From: Formosa sp030427735
Lineage (GTDB): Bacteria; Bacteroidota; Bacteroidia; Flavobacteriales; Flavobacteriaceae
Direction: 5' to 3'
Assembly: GCF_051200825.1 (NCBI RefSeq)
Contig: NZ_CP195158.1
Coordinates: 3,831,391-3,895,390 of the forward strand
DNA: 64,000 bases
In this document: one piece after another, positions 19,440 to 26,880 of the stretch
Layout of the letters: each line of letters starts with the position of its first letter
Position numbering within the stretch: the first letter of the stretch is position 1
Notes under the pieces: model-generated
Seen by the model: only the letters and a program-made list of their open reading frames with translations
The model's database searches: none
Told to the model about the DNA's origin: nothing
Translations under genes and position numbers: made by a program

Positions 19440-19841
19440 ATGAATAAAATAGAACATATAGGTATAGCTGTTAAACACTTAGAGACCTCTAATGCCTTGT
19501 TTGCTAAATTGTTTGGTACGCCACATTATAAGACCGAAACTGTAGCCAGCGAAGGTGTTAAAACCTCTTTTTTTAAAGTCGGTGAAAATAAAATAGAATT
19601 GTTGGAAGCCACCACAGCCAATAGCCCAATTGCTAAGTTTTTAGAGCGGAAAGGGGAGGGTGTACACCATATTGCTTTTGATGTAGAAGATATTGTAGCA
19701 GAAATTAAACGCTTACAAGAAGAAGGGTTTACAGTACTGAACGAAACGCCTAAACGAGGGGCAGACAATAAGTTAGTTGCATTTTTACATCCTAAAGATG
19801 CTAATGGTGTGTTAATAGAACTTTGCCAAGAGATAAAGTAA
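19440..19841 (+). CDS. mce: Methylmalonyl-CoA epimerase
   Basis: 133 aa, a VOC-fold protein with the epimerase pattern: IEHIGIAVKHLE with the first metal His, VHHIAFDVEDI with the second, and the terminal metal Glu in GVLIELCQE. It interconverts (R)- and (S)-methylmalonyl-CoA in propionate and succinyl-CoA metabolism. It is divergent from rbfA; a TACTTTTG box lies at 19395-19402 but no well-spaced TTG accompanies it. Confidence 0.93.
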   Translation: MNKIEHIGIAVKHLETSNALFAKLFGTPHYKTETVASEGVKTSFFKVGENKIELLEATTANSPIAKFLERKGEGVHHIAFDVEDIVAEIKRLQEEGFTVLNETPKRGADNKLVAFLHPKDANGVLIELCQEIK

Positions 19842-19853
19842 TTAAAAAAAGAC

Positions 19854-19884
19854 TTGCAGTATATTAAAAATAATAGTAATATTG
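19854..19884 (+). promoter_or_regulatory. tRNA promoter
   Basis: TTG at 19854-19856, 20-base AT-rich spacer, TAATATTG at 19877-19884, followed 14 bases later by the tRNA 5-prime end. One base differs from the TAnnTTTG consensus. Confidence 0.6.
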
Positions 19885-19898
19885 CACTCCAATTTTGA

Positions 19899-19972
19899 GG
19901 TCCTATAACTCAGTTGGTTAGAGTATCTGACTCATAATCAGAAAGTCCCTGGTTCGAGCCCAGGTGGGACCA
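19899..19972 (+). tRNA. tRNA with CAT anticodon (elongator Met, or Ile2)
   Basis: 74 bases folding as a cloverleaf. The acceptor stem GGTCCTA pairs with TGGGACC, the D-arm is ACTC/GAGT, the anticodon stem TCTGA/TCAGA closes loop CTCATAA with CAT at 19933-19935, and the T-arm CCTGG/CCAGG encloses TTCGAGC. The CCA tail is not encoded. The acceptor stem starts with a paired G, so it is not the initiator tRNA. Elongator Met and lysidine-modified Ile2 cannot be separated with certainty by eye. A terminator follows. Confidence 0.93.
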
Positions 19973-19986
19973 CTTTTTAAGATTGT

Positions 19987-20021
19987 AAAACCCTGTAAAC
20001 TATTCGTTTGCAGGGTTTTTT
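19987..20021 (+). terminator. tRNA terminator
   Basis: AACCCTGTAAAC pairs with GTTTGCAGGGTT (one wobble) around loop TATTC and is followed by six T. It is placed 14 bases after the tRNA. Confidence 0.85.
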
Positions 20022-20125
20022 GTTTTCTAGGGGACTAATCAGGGGACAACCAAAATTCTAAAATATTAAAGATTTGTGCTGTAATATTTTTGATACAGAG
20101 AATAATTATATTTTATAAAACCTAA

Positions 20126-20325
20126 TTAAGCCTTATAATTACATAAAGCCGCATTTAATTTCTTAATTATTTTATGTTTCAACTGTTTTGGAGACAGCAC
20201 TTCTATGGCATCTCCAAATCCTAGGATAAGACGTTCTAACTCAAAATTTAAATGTACAACTATTTCTATAACTACACTGCCATCTGGATTTGTACTTAAA
20301 TGAAAAAAGCTAAGATAAATAGAGA
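20126..20325 (-). pseudogene. Remnant of a WYL-domain transcriptional regulator (C-terminal end only)
   Basis: The minus strand encodes about 65 residues ending at a TAA (20126-20128) that read like the C-terminus of YafY-type WYL regulators (TNPDGSVVIEIVVHLNFELE, then LILGFGDAIEVLSPKQLKHK). The frame is closed upstream by a stop near 20327 and there is no start codon, so the rest of the gene, including the HTH and WYL core, is lost. Together with the tRNA next door and the hipBA pair, it marks a patch of chromosome that has been rearranged. The gap 20022-20125 before it holds only the GGGGAC direct repeats. Confidence 0.6.
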
Positions 20326-20362
20326 ATGATTATTTATAAAATCAATTAAGATGCTTTATAAT

Positions 20363-20394
20363 GAGTATTATATTACTCAAAATAACTATATTTG
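20363..20394 (+). promoter_or_regulatory. hipBA promoter with operator-like palindrome
   Basis: TATATTTG at 20387-20394 matches the -7 box. A 16-base near-palindrome (GAGTATTATATTACTC, 14 of 16 symmetric positions) at 20363-20378 lies in the spacer just upstream. Its place between the -33 and -7 elements suits autorepression by the HipB-type antitoxin, as known for hipBA operons. Confidence 0.5.
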
Positions 20395-20412
20395 TATAAT
20401 ATATTACACATT

Positions 20413-20727
20413 ATGTCTAAAAATAATTCAATATTATTACCAAAATTAGAGCGTTTGTTGGAAGAAATGGGCGAGCAAATAAAATTAGCACGTTTAAGAC
20501 GAAAACTAAGTACAGATCAAGTTGCGGAACGGGCAGGTACGAGTAGAAAAACGCTATATTCTATCGAGAAAGGGAAAAGCTCTGTTAGCATCGGTATTTA
20601 CATTAAAGTTTTAAATGTACTTGGTTTGGAAAATGACGTTTTGCACATAGCAAAAGATGACGTTCTAGGTCGAAAACTGCAAGATATAGGATTGAAAACT
20701 AAAGAGCGCGCTCCAAAAAGAAACTAA
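20413..20727 (+). CDS. hipB: HipB-type antitoxin (XRE-family HTH)
   Basis: 104 aa from the ATG at 20413; an upstream TTG in frame at 20392 falls inside the -7 box and is unlikely. Residues about 25-80 form a Cro/C1-type HTH (ARLRRKLSTDQVAERAGTSR, then LYSIEKGKSSVSIGIYIKVL). HipB proteins neutralise HipA and repress their own promoter. The C-terminal tail is basic (TKERAPKRN), like the HipB C-terminus. The stop lies two bases before the toxin ATG. Confidence 0.85.
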   Translation: MSKNNSILLPKLERLLEEMGEQIKLARLRRKLSTDQVAERAGTSRKTLYSIEKGKSSVSIGIYIKVLNVLGLENDVLHIAKDDVLGRKLQDIGLKTKERAPKRN

Positions 20728-20729
20728 AA

Positions 20730-21989
20730 ATGAAACGGACTATATATGTTTACGCCGATTGGTTGGAGTTAGGTGCCCCTGTATTAGTTGGTGAATTATA
20801 TTCAGAGGCTTTAAGAGGAAAAGAAATTTTTTCTTTCGCTTATCACAGTGATTGGTTGCAATCTGATTATGCCTATCAGCTTGATCCAGATTTAGGCTTG
20901 TTTGAAGGTGTACAATATTTGAATGATGAAAAGTCGAATTTTGGGTTGTTTTTAGATTCTTCTCCAGACCGTTGGGGTAGGGTGCTTATGAAAAGAAGGG
21001 AAGCGGCACTAGCTAGAAAAGAAGAAAGAAGAGTAGATAGATTATTTGAAACAGATTTTTTATTAGGCGTTTTTGATGGACATAGAATGGGGGCTTTACG
21101 TTTTAAATTGAAAAAAGATGGCCCTTTTTTAAATGATAATAAAGAATTGGCAAGTCCGCCGTGGACATCAATAAGGGAATTAGAACAAATAAGCTTGCGT
21201 TTAGAAGATGATGATAGTCTGGATGACCCCGATTATTTAAAGTGGTTACAGATGCTTGTTTCTCCTGGTTCTTCTTTAGGTGGCGCTAGACCAAAAGCAA
21301 GTGTACTGGATAACGAAGGTCATTTATGGATTGCTAAATTCCCAAGTAAAAATGATGGCGATGATATTGGTGGATGGGAAATGGTAATTTACGAATTAGC
21401 TATTCAGTCTGGAATTAAAATGGCAGACTCTCAAGCTGAAAAATTTAGTAGTAGCCAGCATACATTTTTAACTAAACGTTTTGATAGAACCAGTTTGGGC
21501 GAAAGAATTCATTTTGCATCTGCAATGACCTTATTGGGCTATACCGATGGCACAGATGCTTCCACGGGAGCTAGTTATCTTGAATTGGTAGATTTTATCA
21601 CGAAGCATGGCGCGAGCCCAGAAAATGATTTAAAACAACTATGGCGAAGAATTGTTTTTAGTATTTGCGTGTCAAATACCGACGATCACCTAAGAAATCA
21701 CGGTTTTTTATTAACAGATAAAGGTTGGGTTTTATCTCCTGCCTATGATATAAATCCCGTAGAAACGGGAACGGGTTTAAAATTAAATATATCTGAAGAC
21801 GATAATGCTTTAGATCTTGATTTAGCCTTAGAAGTTGCTCCTTATTTTAGGGTTGAAGCAGCGGAGGCATCACAAATAATAAACCAAATAACCCAGGTTG
21901 TAAGTAGTTGGGGCGTAATAGCTAACAAATATGGGTTGTCTAGAAGAGAACAAGAATTAAAAGCTTCTGCGTTTATTATAGAGAGCTAG
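20730..21989 (+). CDS. hipA: HipA-family serine/threonine kinase toxin
   Basis: 419 aa. The N-terminal HipA domain (about 1-105) is followed by the HipA kinase core. Visible kinase elements are the SSLGGARPKASV loop (182-193), the Lys in WIAKFPSKND (about 203), the catalytic Asp318 in SNTDDHLRNHG, and Asp340 in SPAYDINP, the counterpart of the DFG Asp. HipA toxins phosphorylate aminoacyl-tRNA synthetases and cause growth arrest; the target here is unknown. All key residues are present, so the toxin looks active. It forms an operon with the preceding antitoxin. Confidence 0.9.
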   Translation: MKRTIYVYADWLELGAPVLVGELYSEALRGKEIFSFAYHSDWLQSDYAYQLDPDLGLFEGVQYLNDEKSNFGLFLDSSPDRWGRVLMKRREAALARKEERRVDRLFETDFLLGVFDGHRMGALRFKLKKDGPFLNDNKELASPPWTSIRELEQISLRLEDDDSLDDPDYLKWLQMLVSPGSSLGGARPKASVLDNEGHLWIAKFPSKNDGDDIGGWEMVIYELAIQSGIKMADSQAEKFSSSQHTFLTKRFDRTSLGERIHFASAMTLLGYTDGTDASTGASYLELVDFITKHGASPENDLKQLWRRIVFSICVSNTDDHLRNHGFLLTDKGWVLSPAYDINPVETGTGLKLNISEDDNALDLDLALEVAPYFRVEAAEASQIINQITQVVSSWGVIANKYGLSRREQELKASAFIIES

Positions 21990-21997
21990 TCTTTGAT

Positions 21998-22121
21998 GGT
22001 AGTATCTCACTAAGTGTGTAAAGTTAAAAATATCGAGGGTTATAGTTCTCGATATTTTTTTGTTTAATCTTGCCTGTCGGTATACAGGTTTTAAAATTTA
22101 CACACTTTTCGGGATAGTGTC
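21998..22121. mobile_element. 124-bp mini-element bounded by imperfect inverted repeats (IS-end-like)
   Basis: The left end (21998-22025) and the reverse complement of the right end (22094-22121) match at about 20 of 28 positions, with a shared AAGTGTGTAAA core. The right end, read inwards, GACACTATCCCGAAAAGTGT, resembles terminal repeats that I associate with IS256-type elements of Bacteroidota. There is no transposase between them, only the hipA terminator, so this would be a MITE or a decayed solo element. The family link is from memory and not searched. Confidence 0.45.
22028..22061 (+). terminator. hipBA terminator
   Basis: AAATATCGAG and CTCGATATTT form a perfect 10-bp stem with a 10-base loop, followed by seven T. 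It lies 39 bases after the hipA stop, inside the mini-element. Confidence 0.8.
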
Positions 22122-22181
22122 TTTTCCAAAACAATTCATAGCTTATTTTTCTAGCTAGCTTTTTTATCTTAATTAACAGAT

Positions 22182-24830
22182 TTACTTTTTAATAATTTTA
22201 TAAACGTGTTTGCTAGCAGAATTCACTTCTTGAATAGATAAAAAATAAACGCCACTGGTGCATGAAGAAAGATCTAAGCTGTTTTTTGAGTTAGTTTTCT
22301 CAAAGAGCAATTTACCAGTTTGAGAAAACAGTTGTAAATTATAAAATTTACCTTCTTGGCTATTCCAATTCAGTGAGTTAACAAAAGGGTTAGGGTATAG
22401 TTTTAATTGGTTTAAGTTTGTATTATTTTCAATTTCTTCAACTCCTAATGTTTCCGAAACGTTTTTATAAACAGACACTAATCCATTATATGTAGAAAAG
22501 TTGTCAATAAACAAATCGTGTTTACCATCGTTATTATAATCGTATAATAGCAAATCTCCTTTAGTATTATAATCATCATTATCATAATAAGCTTTGTAAG
22601 AGTCAATTGTGATTCTGTTAAAAGTTAAATAGTCTGTTGTTGTGTAATAAAAAATATTATTCATGTATGATGGCTTATCATAATTCCAAGCATAAATTTC
22701 ATAAATCCCATCTTCATCATTATCGTAAAACTCTATGTCTTCGATATTTAAATTTTCGATCACAATTGGTTCAAAATTATTTTGACCATCATTTTTGAAA
22801 AATATAAATGAAGAATCATAAATAGTATTGTATAGAAAAAAGTCCAAATCACCATCTAGATCTACATCCTTTATTTTTAGATGACCGCTATCATATTTAC
22901 CATCATTAAACTTGGTTAAGCTATTCTCTGAAAATTGCTCATTATCATTCTCAAATAAAGTTATTTCAGTTATCCATTGATCCTTTTTGTAATAATAATT
23001 CAAAACCAATATATCGGTTTCACCGTCCTTATTAAAATCGTCATAAGCGAATGTTATGGGTGAAAGATTATCAACATTACCACTTATAATTAAGGGCTGT
23101 AATACTCCAAAATCAACTCCTTTATTATTTTTTATCCAATACAATCCGCTCTTATCCCCAGAAGCTTCATTATGCCTATCAAAAATTATATCTTGAAAGC
23201 CATCGCTATCTATGTCTGCAAAAGAAATTTTAGTTGTTAAAAAATCATCAGAAAGCGAAATAGATTGAATAAATTCAAAATTATCGTTTCCTAAATTTTT
23301 ATAAAACTTAATGTAATTTCTATAATTCTTAAAATCAACAACATCTCCAAGGCCATCATTATTGAAGTCTGTGATATTGTTATATGTATAATAGTTTGTA
23401 TTGGGGTTAGACTGTACTCCAATTAAATGTTGTATTGGGCTTAATTCGTTATTAGGTTTTATTTCAAAATAACCTAATCCACTATCGGTACCTATACAAA
23501 TATCTTCTTTACCATCACCATTCATATCTATTATAGAAAAATCGTTTGGAGAAATAAATTGTTGAATACAAATGGTTTTATCTTCGGAACCATCTATATC
23601 ATTATTTATAAAAATCTCATTATCGTATGGGCCTGAAGTGAAAGTAAAATCTAAATTGGTATCGTTATTGAGGTCTAAAAAATTAAATTGAGCTAAATCA
23701 TACATGTTATTTATCTCAAAATGTTCTAATACTACCTGTGGCTTTTCAAACACGCCATCTTGAATTTTAAATTTGTATATATTAGAGTGATTGCTTTGAG
23801 TTTCTATTGCAATGTAAACGGAATAAACTTCATTATCTTCTTTTTTAACGTGAATTAAATTCGATGAAAAAGTAGTGCTGGGAAAAAAAGGAATGTTTTC
23901 AACTTGCATTACGTCTTTTAAAAAAACAAATTCATTTTTATCTTCATCAAAATCAAAATATCTCACCCAAAAGGATTCATTTTTCCAATATAAAATATCT
24001 TTAATCCCATTTCCATCAAAGTCCATTACGACATAAGAATTTAATTGAGACTGTGCTTGTAGTATGCCTGGATTGACAAAATTATCTTCTTCATTCAAAT
24101 AAATTCTTAATACATTTCTGCCTAATACATAAAAATCAAAATCACCATCATTATCGATGTCATCAATTTTATAAATTGAATTTGAAGAGCCTAATGAAAA
24201 CAAAAATTGAGCAGGCTGAAACCCTCCTGTTTTATTGTTTATTAACACATATGCATCGTTGTTATAATAAGACTTATCAATTAAAATCAAATCGATAAAA
24301 CCATCTTTATTATAATCAAATTTTAAGGGATCGATTGTGTAAGAGCCAACAAAATCAGCGATTTTTTGTGTTTCGCCAAATGTATCATTTTGTAAGTTAT
24401 GTAAAACACCAATATTCTTATAAGAATAATAAGTTATTAGATCTGGATACCCATCATTATTTAGGTCTAAAGAAAGAATAGGTTGTTTGTTTACATCTAA
24501 TTTAATTGGTGGAATAGCATTAAAATTTCCACTCTCATTTTTCTGTAATACAATATGCTTCGAATTAACGATATTATGTTTTATAATATCCAAATCTCCA
24601 TCCTTGTCGAAATCATCATAAATAATTTTGTTACTTAGATTATGATGATCGTAAATATTCACTTTATCCTCAAAGCTTATTTGCCCAAAACCAGACTTAA
24701 CAAAAAACAGGATTAAAGTAAAAAGTAAAATTTTTCTTTGTAGGTTTTTATCTAAAACAAAAGCTTTTTTAAATATGAACGCAAAAAATGCTCCAACAAT
24801 CATCGGAAGCCAACTTCCTAAAATAAGCAT
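22182..24830 (-). CDS. FG-GAP/VCBS-repeat surface protein with type IX sorting domain
   Basis: 882 aa in the open frame. Many VCBS-like calcium-binding units of the form D-x-N/D-x-D-G-x-x-D occur throughout (for example DFDKDGDLD, DLNNDGYPD, DYNKDGFID), predicting a beta-propeller. The last 75 residues (LKLYPNPFVNSLNW onwards) are a type A T9SS C-terminal domain, so the protein is exported through the outer membrane by the Por system. The hydrophobic stretch RKILLFTLILFFVKSGFGQ at about 32-50 looks like the real signal peptide, but no start codon sits just before it; the frame opens 31 residues earlier with another hydrophobic stretch. The true start is therefore unclear. The prophage boundary lies only 85 bases upstream. 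Confidence 0.85.
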   Translation of the reverse strand: MLILGSWLPMIVGAFFAFIFKKAFVLDKNLQRKILLFTLILFFVKSGFGQISFEDKVNIYDHHNLSNKIIYDDFDKDGDLDIIKHNIVNSKHIVLQKNESGNFNAIPPIKLDVNKQPILSLDLNNDGYPDLITYYSYKNIGVLHNLQNDTFGETQKIADFVGSYTIDPLKFDYNKDGFIDLILIDKSYYNNDAYVLINNKTGGFQPAQFLFSLGSSNSIYKIDDIDNDGDFDFYVLGRNVLRIYLNEEDNFVNPGILQAQSQLNSYVVMDFDGNGIKDILYWKNESFWVRYFDFDEDKNEFVFLKDVMQVENIPFFPSTTFSSNLIHVKKEDNEVYSVYIAIETQSNHSNIYKFKIQDGVFEKPQVVLEHFEINNMYDLAQFNFLDLNNDTNLDFTFTSGPYDNEIFINNDIDGSEDKTICIQQFISPNDFSIIDMNGDGKEDICIGTDSGLGYFEIKPNNELSPIQHLIGVQSNPNTNYYTYNNITDFNNDGLGDVVDFKNYRNYIKFYKNLGNDNFEFIQSISLSDDFLTTKISFADIDSDGFQDIIFDRHNEASGDKSGLYWIKNNKGVDFGVLQPLIISGNVDNLSPITFAYDDFNKDGETDILVLNYYYKKDQWITEITLFENDNEQFSENSLTKFNDGKYDSGHLKIKDVDLDGDLDFFLYNTIYDSSFIFFKNDGQNNFEPIVIENLNIEDIEFYDNDEDGIYEIYAWNYDKPSYMNNIFYYTTTDYLTFNRITIDSYKAYYDNDDYNTKGDLLLYDYNNDGKHDLFIDNFSTYNGLVSVYKNVSETLGVEEIENNTNLNQLKLYPNPFVNSLNWNSQEGKFYNLQLFSQTGKLLFEKTNSKNSLDLSSCTSGVYFLSIQEVNSASKHVYKIIKK

Positions 24831-24919
24831 TGTTATTGAGGTGCTTATATAGGTTAAACCAATAAAGAGTTTATAGCTAAGCTTAAATTTATATCTAATT
24901 AAAGGGTATTATAATCGGG

Positions 24920-24963
24920 AAATCAAATTGTACACAGTTTGAAATCAAATAGTACATAAATTT
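24920..24963 (+). repeat. Paired 22-bp transposase-binding sites (R1/R2-like)
   Basis: Two adjacent 22-base units starting AAATCAAATTGTACA (24920) and AAATCAAATAGTACA (24942) lie at the prophage end next to the methyltransferase gene. In Mu, the right end carries two adjacent 22-bp MuA sites, R1 and R2; the spacing here is identical. Confidence 0.7.
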
Positions 24964-24983
24964 AAACAAAGGTAAACAAATAA

Positions 24984-25023
24984 CCACCGTTTAAACAACA
25001 TTAAAATATCATTTAAACGGTGG
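24984..25023 (-). terminator. Perfect 12-bp inverted repeat, probable terminator of the methyltransferase gene
   Basis: CCACCGTTTAAA and TTTAAACGGTGG flank a 16-base loop, 8 bases after the stop of the methyltransferase gene; TTATTTGTTT follows on the minus strand. Its CGTTTAAA core recurs in the hairpin at the opposite prophage end (62570-62606). Confidence 0.6.
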
Positions 25024-25030
25024 TAAAAAG

Positions 25031-25855
25031 CTACTTAAACAACATAATATCCGTATAGCTACTATTGTAGTTCACACTGGTGTTAACCTCTAGCTTTGTA
25101 GCATGAGCAAACGGATTAGATGTTAAGGTTCTATTGCCAACCCACTCACAAAGCTCTATTATGGATGATTTGTTCGAAGTGAAATAAAAGTACCTTTGGC
25201 CTTCCAATACGCTCAATACATCTAAATAATCGCTTAAACTCCAATAGTTTTTATAAGTAACCGAAGTGGTTTGCAAATAAGGTGGATCTATTAAAAATAC
25301 CACATTAGGCGTATCTTTATACTGCTCAAATATAGCCTTATAGTCTAAACTTACTATGTCTAAACCAGTTAAATAGCCGTCGGCATTATAGTCGCTCATT
25401 CTAACGCAATTATATAGCGTGCTTTTCTCTAAATCGGTATAATTAAGCACATACTTCATACTAAATAGCAGCGACGACGATATTGTAATATAATCTACAT
25501 ACCCGTTTTCGTTTTCATGCTGTTTTATCGCTTTTAAGACACGTTCTTTAACCTCACCCGTTATACGCTTATCTTTAGGCCAATCGTTTACTAGCGCCCT
25601 TATTTTTGCTAGCAACACGTTAGTTTGTGGTATAGCGTTAATGCGTTCACGATAATTATCGTAGTCGTTATAGATCACCTTAGCATTTGGATAGTGTTGT
25701 TTGGCCGTGTGTGCTAATAAGCCGCTACCTCCAAATAAATCTACATAAACACCGTCTGCAGGATATTTGTGTAACGCTTCTTTAAAACTTTTAATAAATT
25801 TCCGTTTCTGACCCATAAACGGCAAAGGCGCAGTTGTGTACTGTTTTTTCTTCAT
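25031..25855 (-). CDS. DNA adenine N6-methyltransferase (D12/Dam-like)
   Basis: 274 aa. PFMGQKRKF (12-20) and DLFGGSGLL (39-47) form the AdoMet-binding part, and DPPY at 190-193 is the catalytic motif IV of D12-class N6-adenine methylases. No restriction partner is adjacent. In phages such orphan methylases usually protect DNA from host restriction or mark it for regulation. It is the last gene before the prophage end, in the place where Mu carries com and the mom modification gene, and is separated from the lysis/tail operon by a small RNA locus. The recognition site cannot be read from the sequence. Confidence 0.9.
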   Translation of the reverse strand: MKKKQYTTAPLPFMGQKRKFIKSFKEALHKYPADGVYVDLFGGSGLLAHTAKQHYPNAKVIYNDYDNYRERINAIPQTNVLLAKIRALVNDWPKDKRITGEVKERVLKAIKQHENENGYVDYITISSSLLFSMKYVLNYTDLEKSTLYNCVRMSDYNADGYLTGLDIVSLDYKAIFEQYKDTPNVVFLIDPPYLQTTSVTYKNYWSLSDYLDVLSVLEGQRYFYFTSNKSSIIELCEWVGNRTLTSNPFAHATKLEVNTSVNYNSSYTDIMLFK

Positions 25856-25870
25856 TTCTGTTCGTTTTTT

Positions 25871-25925
25871 GATTGATGATTAATTGATGATTGATTGATG
25901 ATTGATTGATAAACTCTATATTTGC
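25871..25925 (+). promoter_or_regulatory. Iteron-bearing promoter of the prophage small RNA
   Basis: Three tandem 11-base units (TGATGATTAAT, TGATGATTGAT, TGATGATTGAT) with flanking TGAT half-units fill 25871-25911. They overlap a -33 TTG at 25896-25898, followed after exactly 19 bases by TATATTTG at 25918-25925. The spacing equals one helical turn per unit, as expected for cooperative regulator binding on one face. Confidence 0.65.
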
Positions 25926-25927
25926 GC

Positions 25928-26032
25928 TTCCGACGGTATAACAAAAAATAATAAAGCCAGTAGCTCCCAGAAGACTTATGTCCTCCAGTAGCTACTGGCT
26001 CTTGTTTTAAAAATACCGTCGGAAGTTTTTTA
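25928..26032 (+). ncRNA. Predicted structured small RNA (about 100 nt) in the prophage
   Basis: The predicted transcript begins at about 25930. A perfect 13-bp outer stem (CTTCCGACGGTAT at 25928-25940 with ATACCGTCGGAAG at 26014-26026) ends in six T (26027-26032). Nested inside is a perfect 11-bp stem (AGCCAGTAGCT at 25956-25966 with AGCTACTGGCT at 25991-26001) with a further small hairpin GAAGAC/GTCCTC at its tip; AT-rich internal loops separate the two stems. No ORF of note lies inside. It is opposite in direction to the genes on both sides. Read on the minus strand, the inner stem is followed by T-rich sequence and may also end the operon that stops at 26073. No known RNA family is recognised. 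Confidence 0.6.
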
Positions 26033-26072
26033 AAAGCTGGGGGACTCTTATTTATCCCCCGACAATCGGTGA

Positions 26073-26396
26073 TTAGTCGATTATCGTGTAGTTTTCATCG
26101 AGGGCTTTCCTCGTTCTGTCCATGTCGCGTTGGGCTTGGCCTTTGGTTTTTGCCGCGCCTTTTACCTCTGCTTTCGGCCTTTCAGAATTATCCAGAATAG
26201 CAAGATAGAACACATACTCGCTGCCTGCTTCTAGATTGCTTGCAGGAACATTATAACTGCTGTTCTTATCAACGCTTATAATAGCGCGGTCGCCAATGAT
26301 ATGCGAGACTGTCGCCACTTTTTTGTGTAATGTTGTTTTTTGGGCAAAACTGGCTACACTTACCAATAATGCCATAACTACTAATAGTCTTTTCAT
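26073..26396 (-). CDS. Small exported protein of unknown function
   Basis: 107 aa. A clear signal peptide (about 1-18, LLVVMALLVSVASFAQ) precedes a short soluble domain with a Lys/Arg-rich C-terminal half. No family recognised. It overlaps the preceding membrane-protein gene by four bases and is the last gene of the capsid-tail block. A role in the envelope of the lysogen or in lysis is possible, but nothing in the sequence proves it. Confidence 0.6.
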   Translation of the reverse strand: MKRLLVVMALLVSVASFAQKTTLHKKVATVSHIIGDRAIISVDKNSSYNVPASNLEAGSEYVFYLAILDNSERPKAEVKGAAKTKGQAQRDMDRTRKALDENYTIID

Positions 26397-26875
26397 AGGA
26401 TTTGGGGTTTTAAAATATTAATATTCTCGTATTGATGCACTTTGGTTCTGGCTGCTATTACAGCGTTGTACATCGCGTTATAACAATGGTTTTCGTCTAG
26501 TTTATCTAATAACTTCACTAAAAATTTACCGTATTTATTTAAGCTGTCAAGCTCTACGTTCCAGCCTAGTACTTCGCTAATGGTATCGTCTTTATCTCCA
26601 AACGCGTAGCGGATGTCCGTGTCTCGCAAAAACAACCAGTTAAAGAAACCACCAAACACGGCGTTACCTAACTGGTCGTAACTGGCTGCTATCTCTATAA
26701 AGAAACTGGAAGTTCCTGCCAAAATATCTCGTGCCTTACGCTTTTCGTTAGTAATGCTTACTACTACTTTCCAAATAAAAGCTAGCGGCGTTACTACTGC
26801 AAAAAGCACCAAACTAACAGCTATTAAAATGACTCCTAAAAGGAGATTTCCTATATTGGTAAAGAATTCTTTCAT
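26393..26875 (-). CDS. Membrane-anchored phage protein of unknown function
   Basis: 160 aa. One or two N-terminal membrane helices (about 8-42, LLLGVILIAVSLVLFAVVTP) followed by a soluble, mildly acidic domain. It lies behind the tail-fibre genes and overlaps the exported-protein gene. A holin-like role is conceivable from the location, but the long soluble tail is not typical for holins. Confidence 0.6.
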   Translation of the reverse strand: MKEFFTNIGNLLLGVILIAVSLVLFAVVTPLAFIWKVVVSITNEKRKARDILAGTSSFFIEIAASYDQLGNAVFGGFFNWLFLRDTDIRYAFGDKDDTISEVLGWNVELDSLNKYGKFLVKLLDKLDENHCYNAMYNAVIAARTKVHQYENINILKPQIL

Positions 26876-26880
26876 GTTTT

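Noticed and set aside
22007..22120. A long stem formed by the whole inverted repeat acting as the hipA terminator
   Set aside because: The inner 10-bp stem with T-run is the better terminator; the outer repeats are imperfect and look like element ends.
24831..25030. Possible tyrosine-integrase attachment site at the left boundary
   Set aside because: No integrase gene exists in the region, and the repeated CAAAT[T/A]GTACA sites with a DDE transposase fit Mu-type transposition instead.
25871..25911. CRISPR-like short repeats
   Set aside because: The 11-bp units are contiguous with no spacers and no cas genes are nearby; they are iterons at a promoter.
25928..26032. Retron-type msr/msd RNA
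   Set aside because: No reverse transcriptase gene is found anywhere in the prophage or nearby.
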